Source: Vogesella margarita (GTDB taxonomy: Bacteria; Pseudomonadota; Gammaproteobacteria; Burkholderiales; Chromobacteriaceae). From it: a DNA stretch of 64,000 nt. Positions 18,563 to 26,888 of the stretch are shown in pieces; position 1 is the first letter of the stretch, and every line of letters starts with the position of its first letter. The stretch is taken from contig NZ_JAQQLE010000003.1 of assembly GCF_028548475.1 (NCBI RefSeq), positions 186,001 to 250,000 on the forward strand. Reading direction: 5' to 3'. The notes under the pieces were generated by a model. That model saw only the letters and a program-made list of their open reading frames with translations. It searched no databases and had not been told where the DNA came from. The position numbers and the translations under genes were made by a program.

Positions 18563-19933
18563 TTAGCGAATGGTGCATTGGGCTGGGGTAGTAACAAACT
18601 GGCTACGCAGCTGCACCCGCATTTTCATGAGGGTAGCCAGCTCGTCGAAGGTCTCGGGATAGGGAAACGGGTCATCCGCCAAGGTGGCGGGCACCTTGTG
18701 CAGCTTGACCGGCACCCCTCCGTCCAGCGGCGCATAGGCCGACTCGCCCGGCAGGATGCGGACCGCACCACCACCTTGCGCCAGTTCAACCTCTCCGGAT
18801 CGTACCCAGCTATACAAACCGGGCAGTAGTACGTCTTCAGTGTCGTCAAAACTGCCCGGCACCTGGTCCGGCCGTGGCACGTCAGTGTCGGCCATGAATG
18901 ATGGCACCGAGGCCAGATACTGGCTGGCCCCAGTCCCGGCCTGCATCGCCAGCACCTGCCCGGTGCGCACCAACTGCTGGTACTTGCCGGCGGAGACCTC
19001 GATGGCGCCATGCCAGACATAGGCAAACAGGCGCTCACCTTGTTTTGGAGGAGTTGCTGCGATAGAGGAGTCTTGCTCGGCAAGGTCATCCGACAATACG
19101 GAGGTAGCCGCACATTGATCGTGACAATCGAGATCAAAACCGGTCCCGCGAATACCGACGACTGCGGTTGCGACCTGCACCTTGTAAGCCGACGGGTTTT
19201 GCTTACCGATACCGCCAGTGGCTACCCGGGCCGCACCCTTGACCAGCTGCAGTAGTGCCTGTCCTGCCTGCCCTTTCTTGTAGAGCCACTCCTTAACAGA
19301 AAAGCTACTCTTAGGTGCAATGCTCACCTTGCTGCCATCAGAAAAAGCCAGTACTACAACTGCTCCAGTCTCGGTATTAATAGTGTCCCCGGCAGCAATG
19401 CCGGAGCCATTAGCCAGAACCCGCTCACCCACCATTGCCATACCACGGCTGAAAATCACGCGTGCTATTACGTCTGCGCTCGGTGCAGCACAATCATCAG
19501 CCCCCCGACACAATCTTGCATCAAAGGCGGTGCCACGGATGCCAAGTGTGGCGGTAGCCGTCTGGTACTTGACCCGCTCCGGATTCGCCTTGCCAATGGC
19601 TCCCGTCACACTGCGCAAGCCCCCTTGCAAAAGGGTGTGCGAAACACTTGCTGGACTGTAGTGGTTGATCCGCAGACTGCTCGCTGGGCGCAAAGTAGTC
19701 TTGGCTCCGTCCATATACTCAATAACGGCAAAGCCCTTGCTGTCTGTGCTGATGGCATCTCCTTCCGCCAGCACACTGCCTTTGGCCACAATACGCATCT
19801 CCCCATGCGCGGATTGCACCGTTACCAAGCCCTGACTGAACAACAGCCGGGCCACTGAGTCAGCCGCCACTGCACTGCATGCTCCAGCCATGAAGCTCAG
19901 CAATAACGCCACGCGAAGTAACTGAGCTTTCAT
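18563..19933 (-). CDS. Secreted protein with two tandem FecR domains
   Basis: 456 residues with a signal peptide (LLRVALLLSFMAGACSAVAA). Two FecR-type units lie in tandem: residues about 30-140 and 165-270. Each has the GDxIxT turn (GDAISTDSKG; GDTINTETGA), a DGSK/DGAKT strand, and ends with GIRGTxFD (GIRGTAFD, GIRGTGFD). Unlike classical FecR it has no N-terminal anti-sigma region and no membrane helix, and no ECF sigma gene is adjacent. It is the first gene of the TpsB-TpsA-cyclase operon and probably a periplasmic or cell-surface ligand- or polymer-sensing partner of the CHASE2 sensor. That role is inference. Confidence 0.85.
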   Translation of the reverse strand: MKAQLLRVALLLSFMAGACSAVAADSVARLLFSQGLVTVQSAHGEMRIVAKGSVLAEGDAISTDSKGFAVIEYMDGAKTTLRPASSLRINHYSPASVSHTLLQGGLRSVTGAIGKANPERVKYQTATATLGIRGTAFDARLCRGADDCAAPSADVIARVIFSRGMAMVGERVLANGSGIAAGDTINTETGAVVVLAFSDGSKVSIAPKSSFSVKEWLYKKGQAGQALLQLVKGAARVATGGIGKQNPSAYKVQVATAVVGIRGTGFDLDCHDQCAATSVLSDDLAEQDSSIAATPPKQGERLFAYVWHGAIEVSAGKYQQLVRTGQVLAMQAGTGASQYLASVPSFMADTDVPRPDQVPGSFDDTEDVLLPGLYSWVRSGEVELAQGGGAVRILPGESAYAPLDGGVPVKLHKVPATLADDPFPYPETFDELATLMKMRVQLRSQFVTTPAQCTIR

Positions 19934-20156
19934 GCACGGGATGCCAAAAAATTATCAATGACTTGCATTTAATCACGAAAAAATCGCAATAGCTATTGAA
20001 TGTCATTCTTTATGCAATTTATTTACAATAAATATTGTATTTTAAATAAAATACAAAAAATAATTATGCCATAAATATTCAAATAACTAGGCACCCCAGA
20101 AAAACCTTCATCATAAATGGAATTATTTCATCACGACTGGGGGTGATTCCCGAGTG
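19934..20156. promoter_or_regulatory. AT-rich regulatory region upstream of the FecR-Tps-cyclase operon
   Basis: Over 200 bases of strongly AT-rich, non-coding DNA in a GC-rich context. It contains two perfect nested palindromes: ACAATA-AA-TATTGT (20025-20038) and TTGTATTTTA-AA-TAAAATACAA (20035-20056). Such regions usually carry promoters silenced by H-NS-like xenogeneic silencers, fitting a surface-adhesin operon of transferred origin. I cannot place the -35/-10 elements with confidence. Confidence 0.55.
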
Positions 20157-20285
20157 ACGACGCGCTACTCAAGTTCTTCTATCTGGCGCTCCGAAATATC
20201 AGCCAGAAATGGAGCCTGTCAATTCGTGATCGAGAAGCGGCGCAGACTCGTTCTATCATCCAATCTGGCGACAAACTGACGTAGC
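20157..20285 (+). pseudogene. IS256-family transposase relic (C-terminal end)
   Basis: The plus-strand frame from GAC 20157 to TAG 20285 encodes DDALLKFFYLALRNISQKW, then IRDREAAQ and a stop. YLALRNISKKW is the strongly conserved C-terminal motif of IS256/mutator transposases. The upstream ~370 residues, including the DDE catalytic triad, are gone, so this is the last 42 codons of a dead insertion sequence. No intact terminal inverted repeats were found. Confidence 0.8.
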
Positions 20286-20450
20286 ACTAATTCAAAAACC
20301 GCCCCAGACATGGTCATGGTGCGCCATGCCATCAATGGTATGGCACCACAACTGTGGGGCGCGGGTACGCCTCCGTTGAACCGGTCTTCGGGATATATGG
20401 AGGGGAGAGAGCGCAGCGTGCAAGGCTCGTTCAACGACACGCCACACGAA

Positions 20451-20588
20451 AACGAAAAAACACTCGCCTTCAGCGTACTCGCCGATATCCGCCCGCAAAT
20501 TGAGACCCTGCCACTGGAACAGGCAAACGAGGCGTATCAACGCTTGCTACAAGGAGACGGCAAGTTCCGGATGGTGCTGGAATGCTGA
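20451..20588 (+). pseudogene. Zinc-type alcohol dehydrogenase relic (C-terminal end)
   Basis: The frame ending at 20588 encodes TLAFSVLADIRPQIETLP, then LEQANEAYQRLLQGDGKFRM and VLEC. This is the typical end of medium-chain zinc alcohol dehydrogenases: the IET-PL-QANEAY helix and a G-K-FR-VL strand. The catalytic zinc and NAD domains are missing upstream, where unrelated sequence and the IS256 relic lie. It is a deletion remnant. Bases 20590-20759 hold nothing recognisable. Confidence 0.75.
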
Positions 20589-20759
20589 TTTCAGGCTGAC
20601 CATCACATGCCCACTCACCACATGGCATGCAATCAAGATCGTGCGGCGCTCCACCCGGCATAGGTAGAACCCGGTAGGGGACTACTCACTACCGGCGAAC
20701 TACCAGCAGTGAGTATCCTCGCTACAAATGCTTGGGCCAAGCGTTGGCCCCGCCCTAAA

Positions 20760-23700
20760 TTACTGAAAAGTGAGCAATAGATCCTTGTTGCCAATCCGCT
20801 TGCCCGATGCCACCAGCACCTGCTGGATCACGCCATCGCGCTCCGCCTTGATCGCCACTTCCATCTTCATCGCCTCGATCGTTAGCAGCGTGTCGCCCTG
20901 CGCCACTGTCTGCCCCGGCGCCACCAGCACGGTGCTGACCATGCCCGGCATCGGCGCGCCGACGTGGTGCGGGTTGTCCTCCTCCGCCTTGGGCTGCGCG
21001 CTGGCCGCTTCGGCGCCGGCCTTGGCCACCTTGATCACCCGCGCCTGGCCGTTCAGTTCGAAGAACAGCTTGACGTGGCCATCGTCGGTGTCGGCACGAC
21101 CCAGCAGCTGCACGATCAGCGTCTTGCCGCGTTCCAGCTCGATGCAGACTTCCTCGCCTTCCTTCAGGCCGTAGAAGAAGGCGCTGGTCGGCAGGATAGA
21201 CACGTCGCCGAAGCGGGCGCTGTGGGCGGCAAAGTCCTTGAACACCTTGGGGTACATCAGGTGCGAGGCCAGTTCCTGCTCCGTGCAGTCGCGGCCCAGG
21301 CTTGCGGCCAACCTTTGCTGCTCGGCCGCCAGGTCCACCGCTGGCAGCAGCGCGCCGGCACGCTTGGTCAGTGCCATTTCACCCTTCAGCACCTTACGTT
21401 GCAGCGCCTCCGGGAAGCCGTGCGCCGGGTAGCCCAGCTCACCCTTGAACAGCGACACCACCGAATCCGGGAAGTCGATCGCCCGTTGCGGGTCGGCCAC
21501 CTGTGCCGGGGTGAGGTCGTTGGAAACCATGAACAGCGCCATGTCGCCCACCACCTTGGAGGTGGGGGTCACTTTCACGATATCGCCGAACAGCAGGTTG
21601 ACCTGGGCGTAGGCCTCGGCCACTTCCGGCCAGCGCGCTTCCAGCCCCAGCGAGCGCGCCTGTTCGCGCAGGTTGGTGACCTGCCCGCCCGGCATTTCGT
21701 GGTGGTACACCGCGGCGGTGCCGGCACGCATGTCGGCCTCGAACGGCGCGTAGCTGCGGCGCACCTGTTCCCAGTAATCCGACAGCTGCTGCAGCCCTTG
21801 CGGGTCCAGCCCGCTGTCGCGCGGCCCGCCGGCCAGCGCGGCCACAATCGAGCCCATGTTCGGCTGCGAGGTCAGCCCGCTCATGGCGTCCAGCGCCGCA
21901 TCCACCGCATCGACACCGGCATCGATGGCGGCCAGCACGCTGGCGGCGGCAATGCCGGAGGTGTCGTGGGTGTGGAAGTGGATTGGCAGGCCGACTTCCT
22001 GCTTCAGCGCGCTGACCAGCGCCGACACGGCGCGCGGCTTGCAGATGCCGGCCATGTCCTTGATGGCGATGATGTGGGCGCCGGCCTGCTCCAGCTGCTT
22101 GGCCATGTCCACGTAGTAACGCAGGTTGTAGCGCGGGCGGCTGCTATCGAACAGGTCACCGGTGTAGCAGATGGCGGCTTCGCACAGCGCGCCGGATTCG
22201 CGCACCGCGTCCATCGCCACGCGCATGTTGTCTACCCAGTTCAGCGAGTCGAACACGCGGAACAGGTCCACGCCGCCGGCAGCGGCCTGCTGGATGAACT
22301 GGCGTACCACGTTGTCCGGGTAGTTGGTGTAGCCCACCGCGTTGGAGGCGCGCAGCAGCATCTGCAGCAGGGTGCCGGGCACCGCTTCGCGCAATGCGGC
22401 CAACCTCTGCCACGGGTCTTCCTGCAGGAAGCGCATCGCCACGTCAAAGGTGGCGCCGCCCCAGCATTCCAGCGACAGCAGCTGCGGCGCCAGCTTGGCG
22501 TAGTACGGCGCAATCGCCAGCATGTCGGCACTGCGCATGCGGGTGGCAAACAGCGACTGGTGTGCGTCGCGCATGGTGGTGTCGGTGATCAGCACCTGCG
22601 GCTGTTCGCGCATCCACTGTGCAAAGCGCTCGGCACCAAGTTCCTTGAAGATGTCGCGGCTGCCCTTTACCACTGGCGCCGGGCCGGCAAGCACCGGCAG
22701 CCGCGGCTGTGCCGGCAGCGGGCTGGGGTGCTGGCGGCCAGCCATTTCCGGGTTGCCGTTGACGATGATCTCGCCGAGGAAGCTCAGCAGCTTGGTGGCG
22801 CGGTCACGGCGGGCGGAGAAGCGGAATAGCTCCGGGCTGGTATCAATAAAACGGGTGGTGCACTGCCCGGACACGAACAGTGGGTGGGTGATGACGTTCT
22901 GCAGGAACGGCAGGTTGCTGGACACGCCGCGGATGCGGAATTCGCGCAGCGCGCGGTGCATGCGGGCATTGGCCTCGGATGCGGTGTGGCCCCATACCGT
23001 CACCTTCACCAGCAGCGAGTCGTAGTACGGGGTGATCACCGCGCCGCCGTAGGCGGTGCCGCCATCCAGCCGCACGCCGAAACCGGCGGCACTGCGGTAG
23101 GCGGTGAGGCGACCGTAGTCGGGGGTGAAGCCGTTCTCCGGGTCTTCGGTGGTGACGCGGCATTGCAGCGCGTGGCCGCTCAGGCGGATATCGGCCTGCG
23201 CCGGCACGAAGCTTTCCTCGCTGCCGATGCGTGCACCTTCCGAGATGCGGATCTGCGCCTTGACGATGTCCACGCCAGTGACCGCCTCGGTAACGGTGTG
23301 CTCTACCTGGATACGCGGGTTGACCTCGATGAAGTAGAACTGGCCGCTGTCGGCATCCTGCAGGAATTCCACCGTGCCGGCGTGGGTGTAGTCCACCTGC
23401 CGCGCCAGCTTCAGCGCGGCGGCGCACAGTTCGCTGCGCTGCTGCTCGCTCAGGTACGGCGCCGGGGCGCGCTCCACCACTTTCTGGTTGCGGCGCTGCA
23501 CCGAGCAGTCGCGCTCGAACAGATGCACCAGGTTGCCGTGCTGGTCGCCCAGCACCTGTACCTCCACGTGGTGCGCGCGGCGCACCAGCTTCTCCAGGTA
23601 CACCTCGTCGTTGCCGAACGCTGCCAGCGCCTCGCGCCGTGCCACGTCCATGGCATCGGCCAGCTCGCCTTCGTGCTCCACCACGCGCATGCCGCGGCCA

Positions 23701-24200
23701 CCACCGCCCCAGCTGGCTTTGAGCATCAGCGGGTAGCCGACGGCTGCGGCCAACGTCTTGGCTTCGGCCACGTCATATGGCAGTGCACCGGTCGCCGGCA
23801 CCACCGGCACGCCGGCGGCTTGCGCCAGTTCGCGCGCCGCCACCTTGTTGCCCAGTTGGCGCATCACGTCTGGCTTGGGGCCGATGAAGGTGATGCCGGC
23901 AGCGGCACAGGCTTCGGCAAAATCCGGGTTCTCGGACAGAAAGCCGTAGCCGGGGTGAATGGCATCGACACCGGCCTCTTTGGCGATGCGGATGATGTCC
24001 GGAATGTCCAGGTAGGCGGCGATGGGCTTCTTGCCGGCACCGACCTGATAGGCTTCGTCAGCCTTGGTGCGGTGCAGGGCGAGCTTGTCTTCTTCGGCGT
24101 AGATGGCGACGGTGCGAATGTTCATTTCGCTGGCGGCGCGCATGACACGAATGGCGATTTCGCTGCGGTTGGCGATCAGGATGCTGCGGATAGTGTTCAT
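20760..24200 (-). CDS. pyc: Pyruvate carboxylase (single-chain)
   Basis: About 1146 residues, the size of single-polypeptide pyruvate carboxylases. Biotin carboxylase domain at 1-450 (ILIANRSEIAIRVMRAA start, WGGGGRGMR ATP loop, EVNPRIQVEHTVTE). Carboxyltransferase domain at about 540-815 (DTTMRDAHQSLFATRMR, and FHTHDTSG with metal ligands). PYC/OADA linker domain. C-terminal biotinyl domain with the lysine of EAMKMEV near residue 1110. It makes oxaloacetate from pyruvate and bicarbonate, an anaplerotic reaction useful when growing on the C3/C4 products of the amino acid pathways next door. ATG 24200 was chosen over an in-frame GTG at 24212. It is separated from the hydroxyproline operon by a terminator, so it has its own promoter. 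Confidence 0.96.
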   Translation of the reverse strand: MNTIRSILIANRSEIAIRVMRAASEMNIRTVAIYAEEDKLALHRTKADEAYQVGAGKKPIAAYLDIPDIIRIAKEAGVDAIHPGYGFLSENPDFAEACAAAGITFIGPKPDVMRQLGNKVAARELAQAAGVPVVPATGALPYDVAEAKTLAAAVGYPLMLKASWGGGGRGMRVVEHEGELADAMDVARREALAAFGNDEVYLEKLVRRAHHVEVQVLGDQHGNLVHLFERDCSVQRRNQKVVERAPAPYLSEQQRSELCAAALKLARQVDYTHAGTVEFLQDADSGQFYFIEVNPRIQVEHTVTEAVTGVDIVKAQIRISEGARIGSEESFVPAQADIRLSGHALQCRVTTEDPENGFTPDYGRLTAYRSAAGFGVRLDGGTAYGGAVITPYYDSLLVKVTVWGHTASEANARMHRALREFRIRGVSSNLPFLQNVITHPLFVSGQCTTRFIDTSPELFRFSARRDRATKLLSFLGEIIVNGNPEMAGRQHPSPLPAQPRLPVLAGPAPVVKGSRDIFKELGAERFAQWMREQPQVLITDTTMRDAHQSLFATRMRSADMLAIAPYYAKLAPQLLSLECWGGATFDVAMRFLQEDPWQRLAALREAVPGTLLQMLLRASNAVGYTNYPDNVVRQFIQQAAAGGVDLFRVFDSLNWVDNMRVAMDAVRESGALCEAAICYTGDLFDSSRPRYNLRYYVDMAKQLEQAGAHIIAIKDMAGICKPRAVSALVSALKQEVGLPIHFHTHDTSGIAAASVLAAIDAGVDAVDAALDAMSGLTSQPNMGSIVAALAGGPRDSGLDPQGLQQLSDYWEQVRRSYAPFEADMRAGTAAVYHHEMPGGQVTNLREQARSLGLEARWPEVAEAYAQVNLLFGDIVKVTPTSKVVGDMALFMVSNDLTPAQVADPQRAIDFPDSVVSLFKGELGYPAHGFPEALQRKVLKGEMALTKRAGALLPAVDLAAEQQRLAASLGRDCTEQELASHLMYPKVFKDFAAHSARFGDVSILPTSAFFYGLKEGEEVCIELERGKTLIVQLLGRADTDDGHVKLFFELNGQARVIKVAKAGAEAASAQPKAEEDNPHHVGAPMPGMVSTVLVAPGQTVAQGDTLLTIEAMKMEVAIKAERDGVIQQVLVASGKRIGNKDLLLTFQ
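21303..21314 (+). repeat. TGCGGCCAACCT 12-mer, copy 5
   Basis: Exact copy inside pyc; coding strand AGG-TTG-GCC-GCA in AEQQRLAASLG. The extended match TGCGGCCAACCTTTG is also present. Confidence 0.75.
22395..22406 (+). repeat. TGCGGCCAACCT 12-mer, copy 6
   Basis: Second exact copy inside pyc, 1.1 kb from copy 5; coding strand AGG-TTG-GCC-GCA in WQRLAALREA. Confidence 0.75.
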
Positions 24201-24267
24201 AGTAAGAACCACACAAAACCAGTATCGGAAAAGGAAACAGCGTCAGGCAGCCTGCGCATGGCAGACT

Positions 24268-24299
24268 CAAAAATGGCGAACGCACAAGCGTTCGCCATT
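24268..24299 (-). terminator. Terminator of the hydroxyproline operon
   Basis: Perfect 12-base stem AATGGCGAACGC / GCGTTCGCCATT (24272-24283 and 24288-24299) with an ACAA loop. Read on the minus strand it is followed by TTTTT. It lies 31 bases past the last gene of the minus-strand operon and separates it from pyc. Confidence 0.92.
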
Positions 24300-24329
24300 A
24301 CCAGCGGCGTCTACAGCCAGGGCGCTTGC

Positions 24330-25379
24330 TTACTGCAAATCGCCCACCAGCGGCCCCCAGGTGTCGGACAGCGCAAACCCCTGCAGGAACGGGTCGTTGT
24401 CATCAATACGCAGCCGCTCGGTGCCATACACCCAACCACGCCCGGTGATGCGTGGCAGGATGGCCGGACGGCCGCCAACCTCGGTCGTTGCCAGCACTTC
24501 CGCGGTAAACTCACCACCGATGATGGAACGCGACACCTGCTTGCCCCCCACCTCAATCAACCCACGCGCAAACATGGTGGCCAGGTTGGCCGAGCTGCCG
24601 GTACCACAGGGCGAGCGGTCCACGCGGCCGGGCTTGAGCGTGGTGCAGGTCCGTACCACACCATCTGCCTCCCAGCCACGGAACATCACGTAGGCGATTT
24701 CATCCACCCCCGGCAATTCTGGGTGGCTCACCTGAATCTGCTGGTTCAGCAGCGACTTGAGCGCCATGCCGGTTTCCATCAGCTCACGGGCATTGCCCGG
24801 CGCAATCGTCAAATCAACCTGCTCCGCATCGACAATGGCGTAGTACACGCCGCCAAAGGCGATGTCGGCGCGGATGGTGCCCCAGCTCTCGGTAATGATC
24901 GGAAAATCCAGCACCTCGACAAAGCAGGGGATGTTGTCGAGACTGACGGACAGACACTGGCCATCGCGACACTGTGCGCGGGCGGTGATCAGCCCGGCCG
25001 GGGTATCCACCCGCACGATGGTTTCCGGCTCGTGCATGGCGACCCGCCCGGTTTCCAGCAAGGCGGTGACCACGCAGATGCAGTTGCTGCCGGACATCGG
25101 GTGCGCCCTGTCCGCCTGCAGCACGATGAAGCCGGCATCGGCCTCCGGATGCACCGGTGGCAGCAGCAGATTCACCGACATCTGTACCGCTGCACGGGGC
25201 TCGAAGGTGACAAAGCGACGCAGGCTGTCGTCCACCTGGTTGATGTAGTTCATCTTGTCCAGCAGCGTGGCACCGGGAATCTCCGGCGCGCCGCCGACAA
25301 TCACCTTGCCGATCTCGCCTTGGCAATGGACTTCCACCAGATCGATGGCGCGGCTCCAGTTGAGGTTGTGCTCGCTCAT
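24330..25379 (-). CDS. Proline racemase-superfamily enzyme, Ser/Cys type (hydroxyproline epimerase or 3-hydroxyproline dehydratase)
   Basis: 349 residues. The superfamily has two catalytic positions. The first here is a serine (HPMSGSNCIC near residue 90) instead of cysteine; the second is the normal cysteine in VDRSPCGTGS near residue 255. Members with this Ser/Cys pair include trans-3-hydroxyproline dehydratases and weak epimerases, so it probably handles a different isomer from the Cys/Cys enzyme encoded at 28912-29913. The start is at ATG 25379, overlapping the aldehyde dehydrogenase stop as ATGA; the longer frame upstream is not used. It is the last gene of the operon. Confidence 0.85.
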   Translation of the reverse strand: MSEHNLNWSRAIDLVEVHCQGEIGKVIVGGAPEIPGATLLDKMNYINQVDDSLRRFVTFEPRAAVQMSVNLLLPPVHPEADAGFIVLQADRAHPMSGSNCICVVTALLETGRVAMHEPETIVRVDTPAGLITARAQCRDGQCLSVSLDNIPCFVEVLDFPIITESWGTIRADIAFGGVYYAIVDAEQVDLTIAPGNARELMETGMALKSLLNQQIQVSHPELPGVDEIAYVMFRGWEADGVVRTCTTLKPGRVDRSPCGTGSSANLATMFARGLIEVGGKQVSRSIIGGEFTAEVLATTEVGGRPAILPRITGRGWVYGTERLRIDDNDPFLQGFALSDTWGPLVGDLQ

Positions 25380-26851
25380 TTGATGTACCACCCCCACGGT
25401 TGCTCGCTGTTGTAGCGGGTGATCTGCTTGGTTTCCAGATAGTTGTCCAGACCCCAGCGTCCCAGCTCGCGGCCGATACCGGACTGCTTATAGCCGCCCC
25501 ACGGTGCCTCGGTGAAGGTCGGCTGCGAGCAGTTGATCCACACGATGCCGGCGCGCAGGCTAGCCGCCACCCGTTCGCAGCGCGCATCATCGGCAGACAT
25601 CACCGCGGCAGCCAAACCGAAGCGGCTGTCGTTGGCCAGGCTGATGGCCTCGGCTTCGTCGGCAAACGGCTTGACGCACACCACCGGGCCGAAGAACTCC
25701 TCGGTCCAGGCGCGGCTATCCAGCGGCACATCGGCTAGGATGGTCGGCTCCAGGAAGTAGCCCTTGTCGAAGCCGGCCGGCTGCTTGCCGCCGGTCACCA
25801 CGGTGGCACCGGCACTACGCGCCTCTTCGATCCCTGCCAGCACCTGGCTCAACTGGCCTTGGGATACCAATGGCCCCAGCAGAACGCCCTCTTCCAGCCC
25901 GTTACCGATAGTGATCTTGCGGGTTTCTTCCACCAAACGGTCCAGCAGCGGCTGGTACAGCGCCTGCTGCACCAGCACGCGCGAGGTTGCCGAGCAGACC
26001 TGGCCCTGGTTCCAGAAAATGCCGAACATGATCCACTCGACGGCTTTTTCGATATCGCTGTCGTCGAACACGATAAACGGCGACTTGCCGCCCAGCTCCA
26101 GGCTGACCCGCTTGATATCGCGTGCCGCGGCGGCCATCACGGTGGAGCCGACCGGGCCGGAGCCGGTAAAGGCCAGCTTGTCCACGCCCGGGTGGTCGAT
26201 CAACGCCTGGCCGGCCTTGGCGCCGGAACCGGTCACCACGTTCAAGACGCCGGCAGGCAATTTCACCTCATCGGCAATGGCAGCCAGTTCCAGCGAGGTC
26301 AGGGAGGTCAGCGCGGCAGGCTTGAGCACCACGGTGCAGCCTGCGGCCAACGCCGGCGCCACTTTCCAGGCGGCCATCAGCAGCGGGTAGTTCCACGGAA
26401 TGATGGCACCGGCCACCCCCAGCGGCTCACGCACGGCCTTGGAGGTGAAACGGCCATCTGGCAATTCGATCGGCTCCAGCGGGTTGGTGTCCAGCTCTTC
26501 CGCCAGCGTCGCATAGTATTCAAAGCAGCCGGCGGCATCGCCGACATCCCACTCGGCTTCCGGCAGCGGTTTGCCGTTGTCGATGGATTCGAGGCGGGCA
26601 ATTTCGCCCAGTCTGGCGCGGATACCGGCGGCGATGGCGCGCAGGTAATAGGCACGCTCGCGACCGGACATCTTTGGCCATGGGCCATGATCGAAGGCGG
26701 CACGAGCGGCCAGCACAGCTTCATTCACATCCGCCTCGGACGCGGCAGGTACCTGCTGGATGAGCTCTTCGGTCGCCGGGTTGATTACGTCAAACGTGCC
26801 ACCGTTAACCGGAAGTTTCCAGGCACCGTTGATATACAGTTTGTTTCTCAT
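25376..26851 (-). CDS. NAD(P)-dependent aldehyde dehydrogenase (probable alpha-ketoglutarate-semialdehyde dehydrogenase)
   Basis: About 491 residues, classical ALDH. PWNYPLLMAAWKVAPALAAG cofactor segment, LTSLELAAIA, SLELGGKSPFIV with the general-base glutamate, and the nucleophile in FWNQGQVCSATSR near residue 284. By sequence style it is a betaine-aldehyde-like ALDH. In a hydroxyproline operon the required enzyme oxidises 2-oxoglutarate semialdehyde to 2-oxoglutarate, and this is the only candidate, so that role is inferred from context. ATG 26851 is 6 bases from GGAG; ATG 26854 is adjacent and also possible. Confidence 0.88.
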   Translation of the reverse strand: MRNKLYINGAWKLPVNGGTFDVINPATEELIQQVPAASEADVNEAVLAARAAFDHGPWPKMSGRERAYYLRAIAAGIRARLGEIARLESIDNGKPLPEAEWDVGDAAGCFEYYATLAEELDTNPLEPIELPDGRFTSKAVREPLGVAGAIIPWNYPLLMAAWKVAPALAAGCTVVLKPAALTSLTSLELAAIADEVKLPAGVLNVVTGSGAKAGQALIDHPGVDKLAFTGSGPVGSTVMAAAARDIKRVSLELGGKSPFIVFDDSDIEKAVEWIMFGIFWNQGQVCSATSRVLVQQALYQPLLDRLVEETRKITIGNGLEEGVLLGPLVSQGQLSQVLAGIEEARSAGATVVTGGKQPAGFDKGYFLEPTILADVPLDSRAWTEEFFGPVVCVKPFADEAEAISLANDSRFGLAAAVMSADDARCERVAASLRAGIVWINCSQPTFTEAPWGGYKQSGIGRELGRWGLDNYLETKQITRYNSEQPWGWYIK

Positions 26852-26888
26852 CATGTTCTCCGCAAAGTCTTTGAAGTTATTGAATTGC

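Noticed and set aside
20964-25415. Long plus-strand open frames opposite pyruvate carboxylase (621 and 843 codons)
   Set aside because: They are shadow frames of pyc and the racemase gene; the His/Val/Gln-rich translations have no recognisable domains or ribosome sites.
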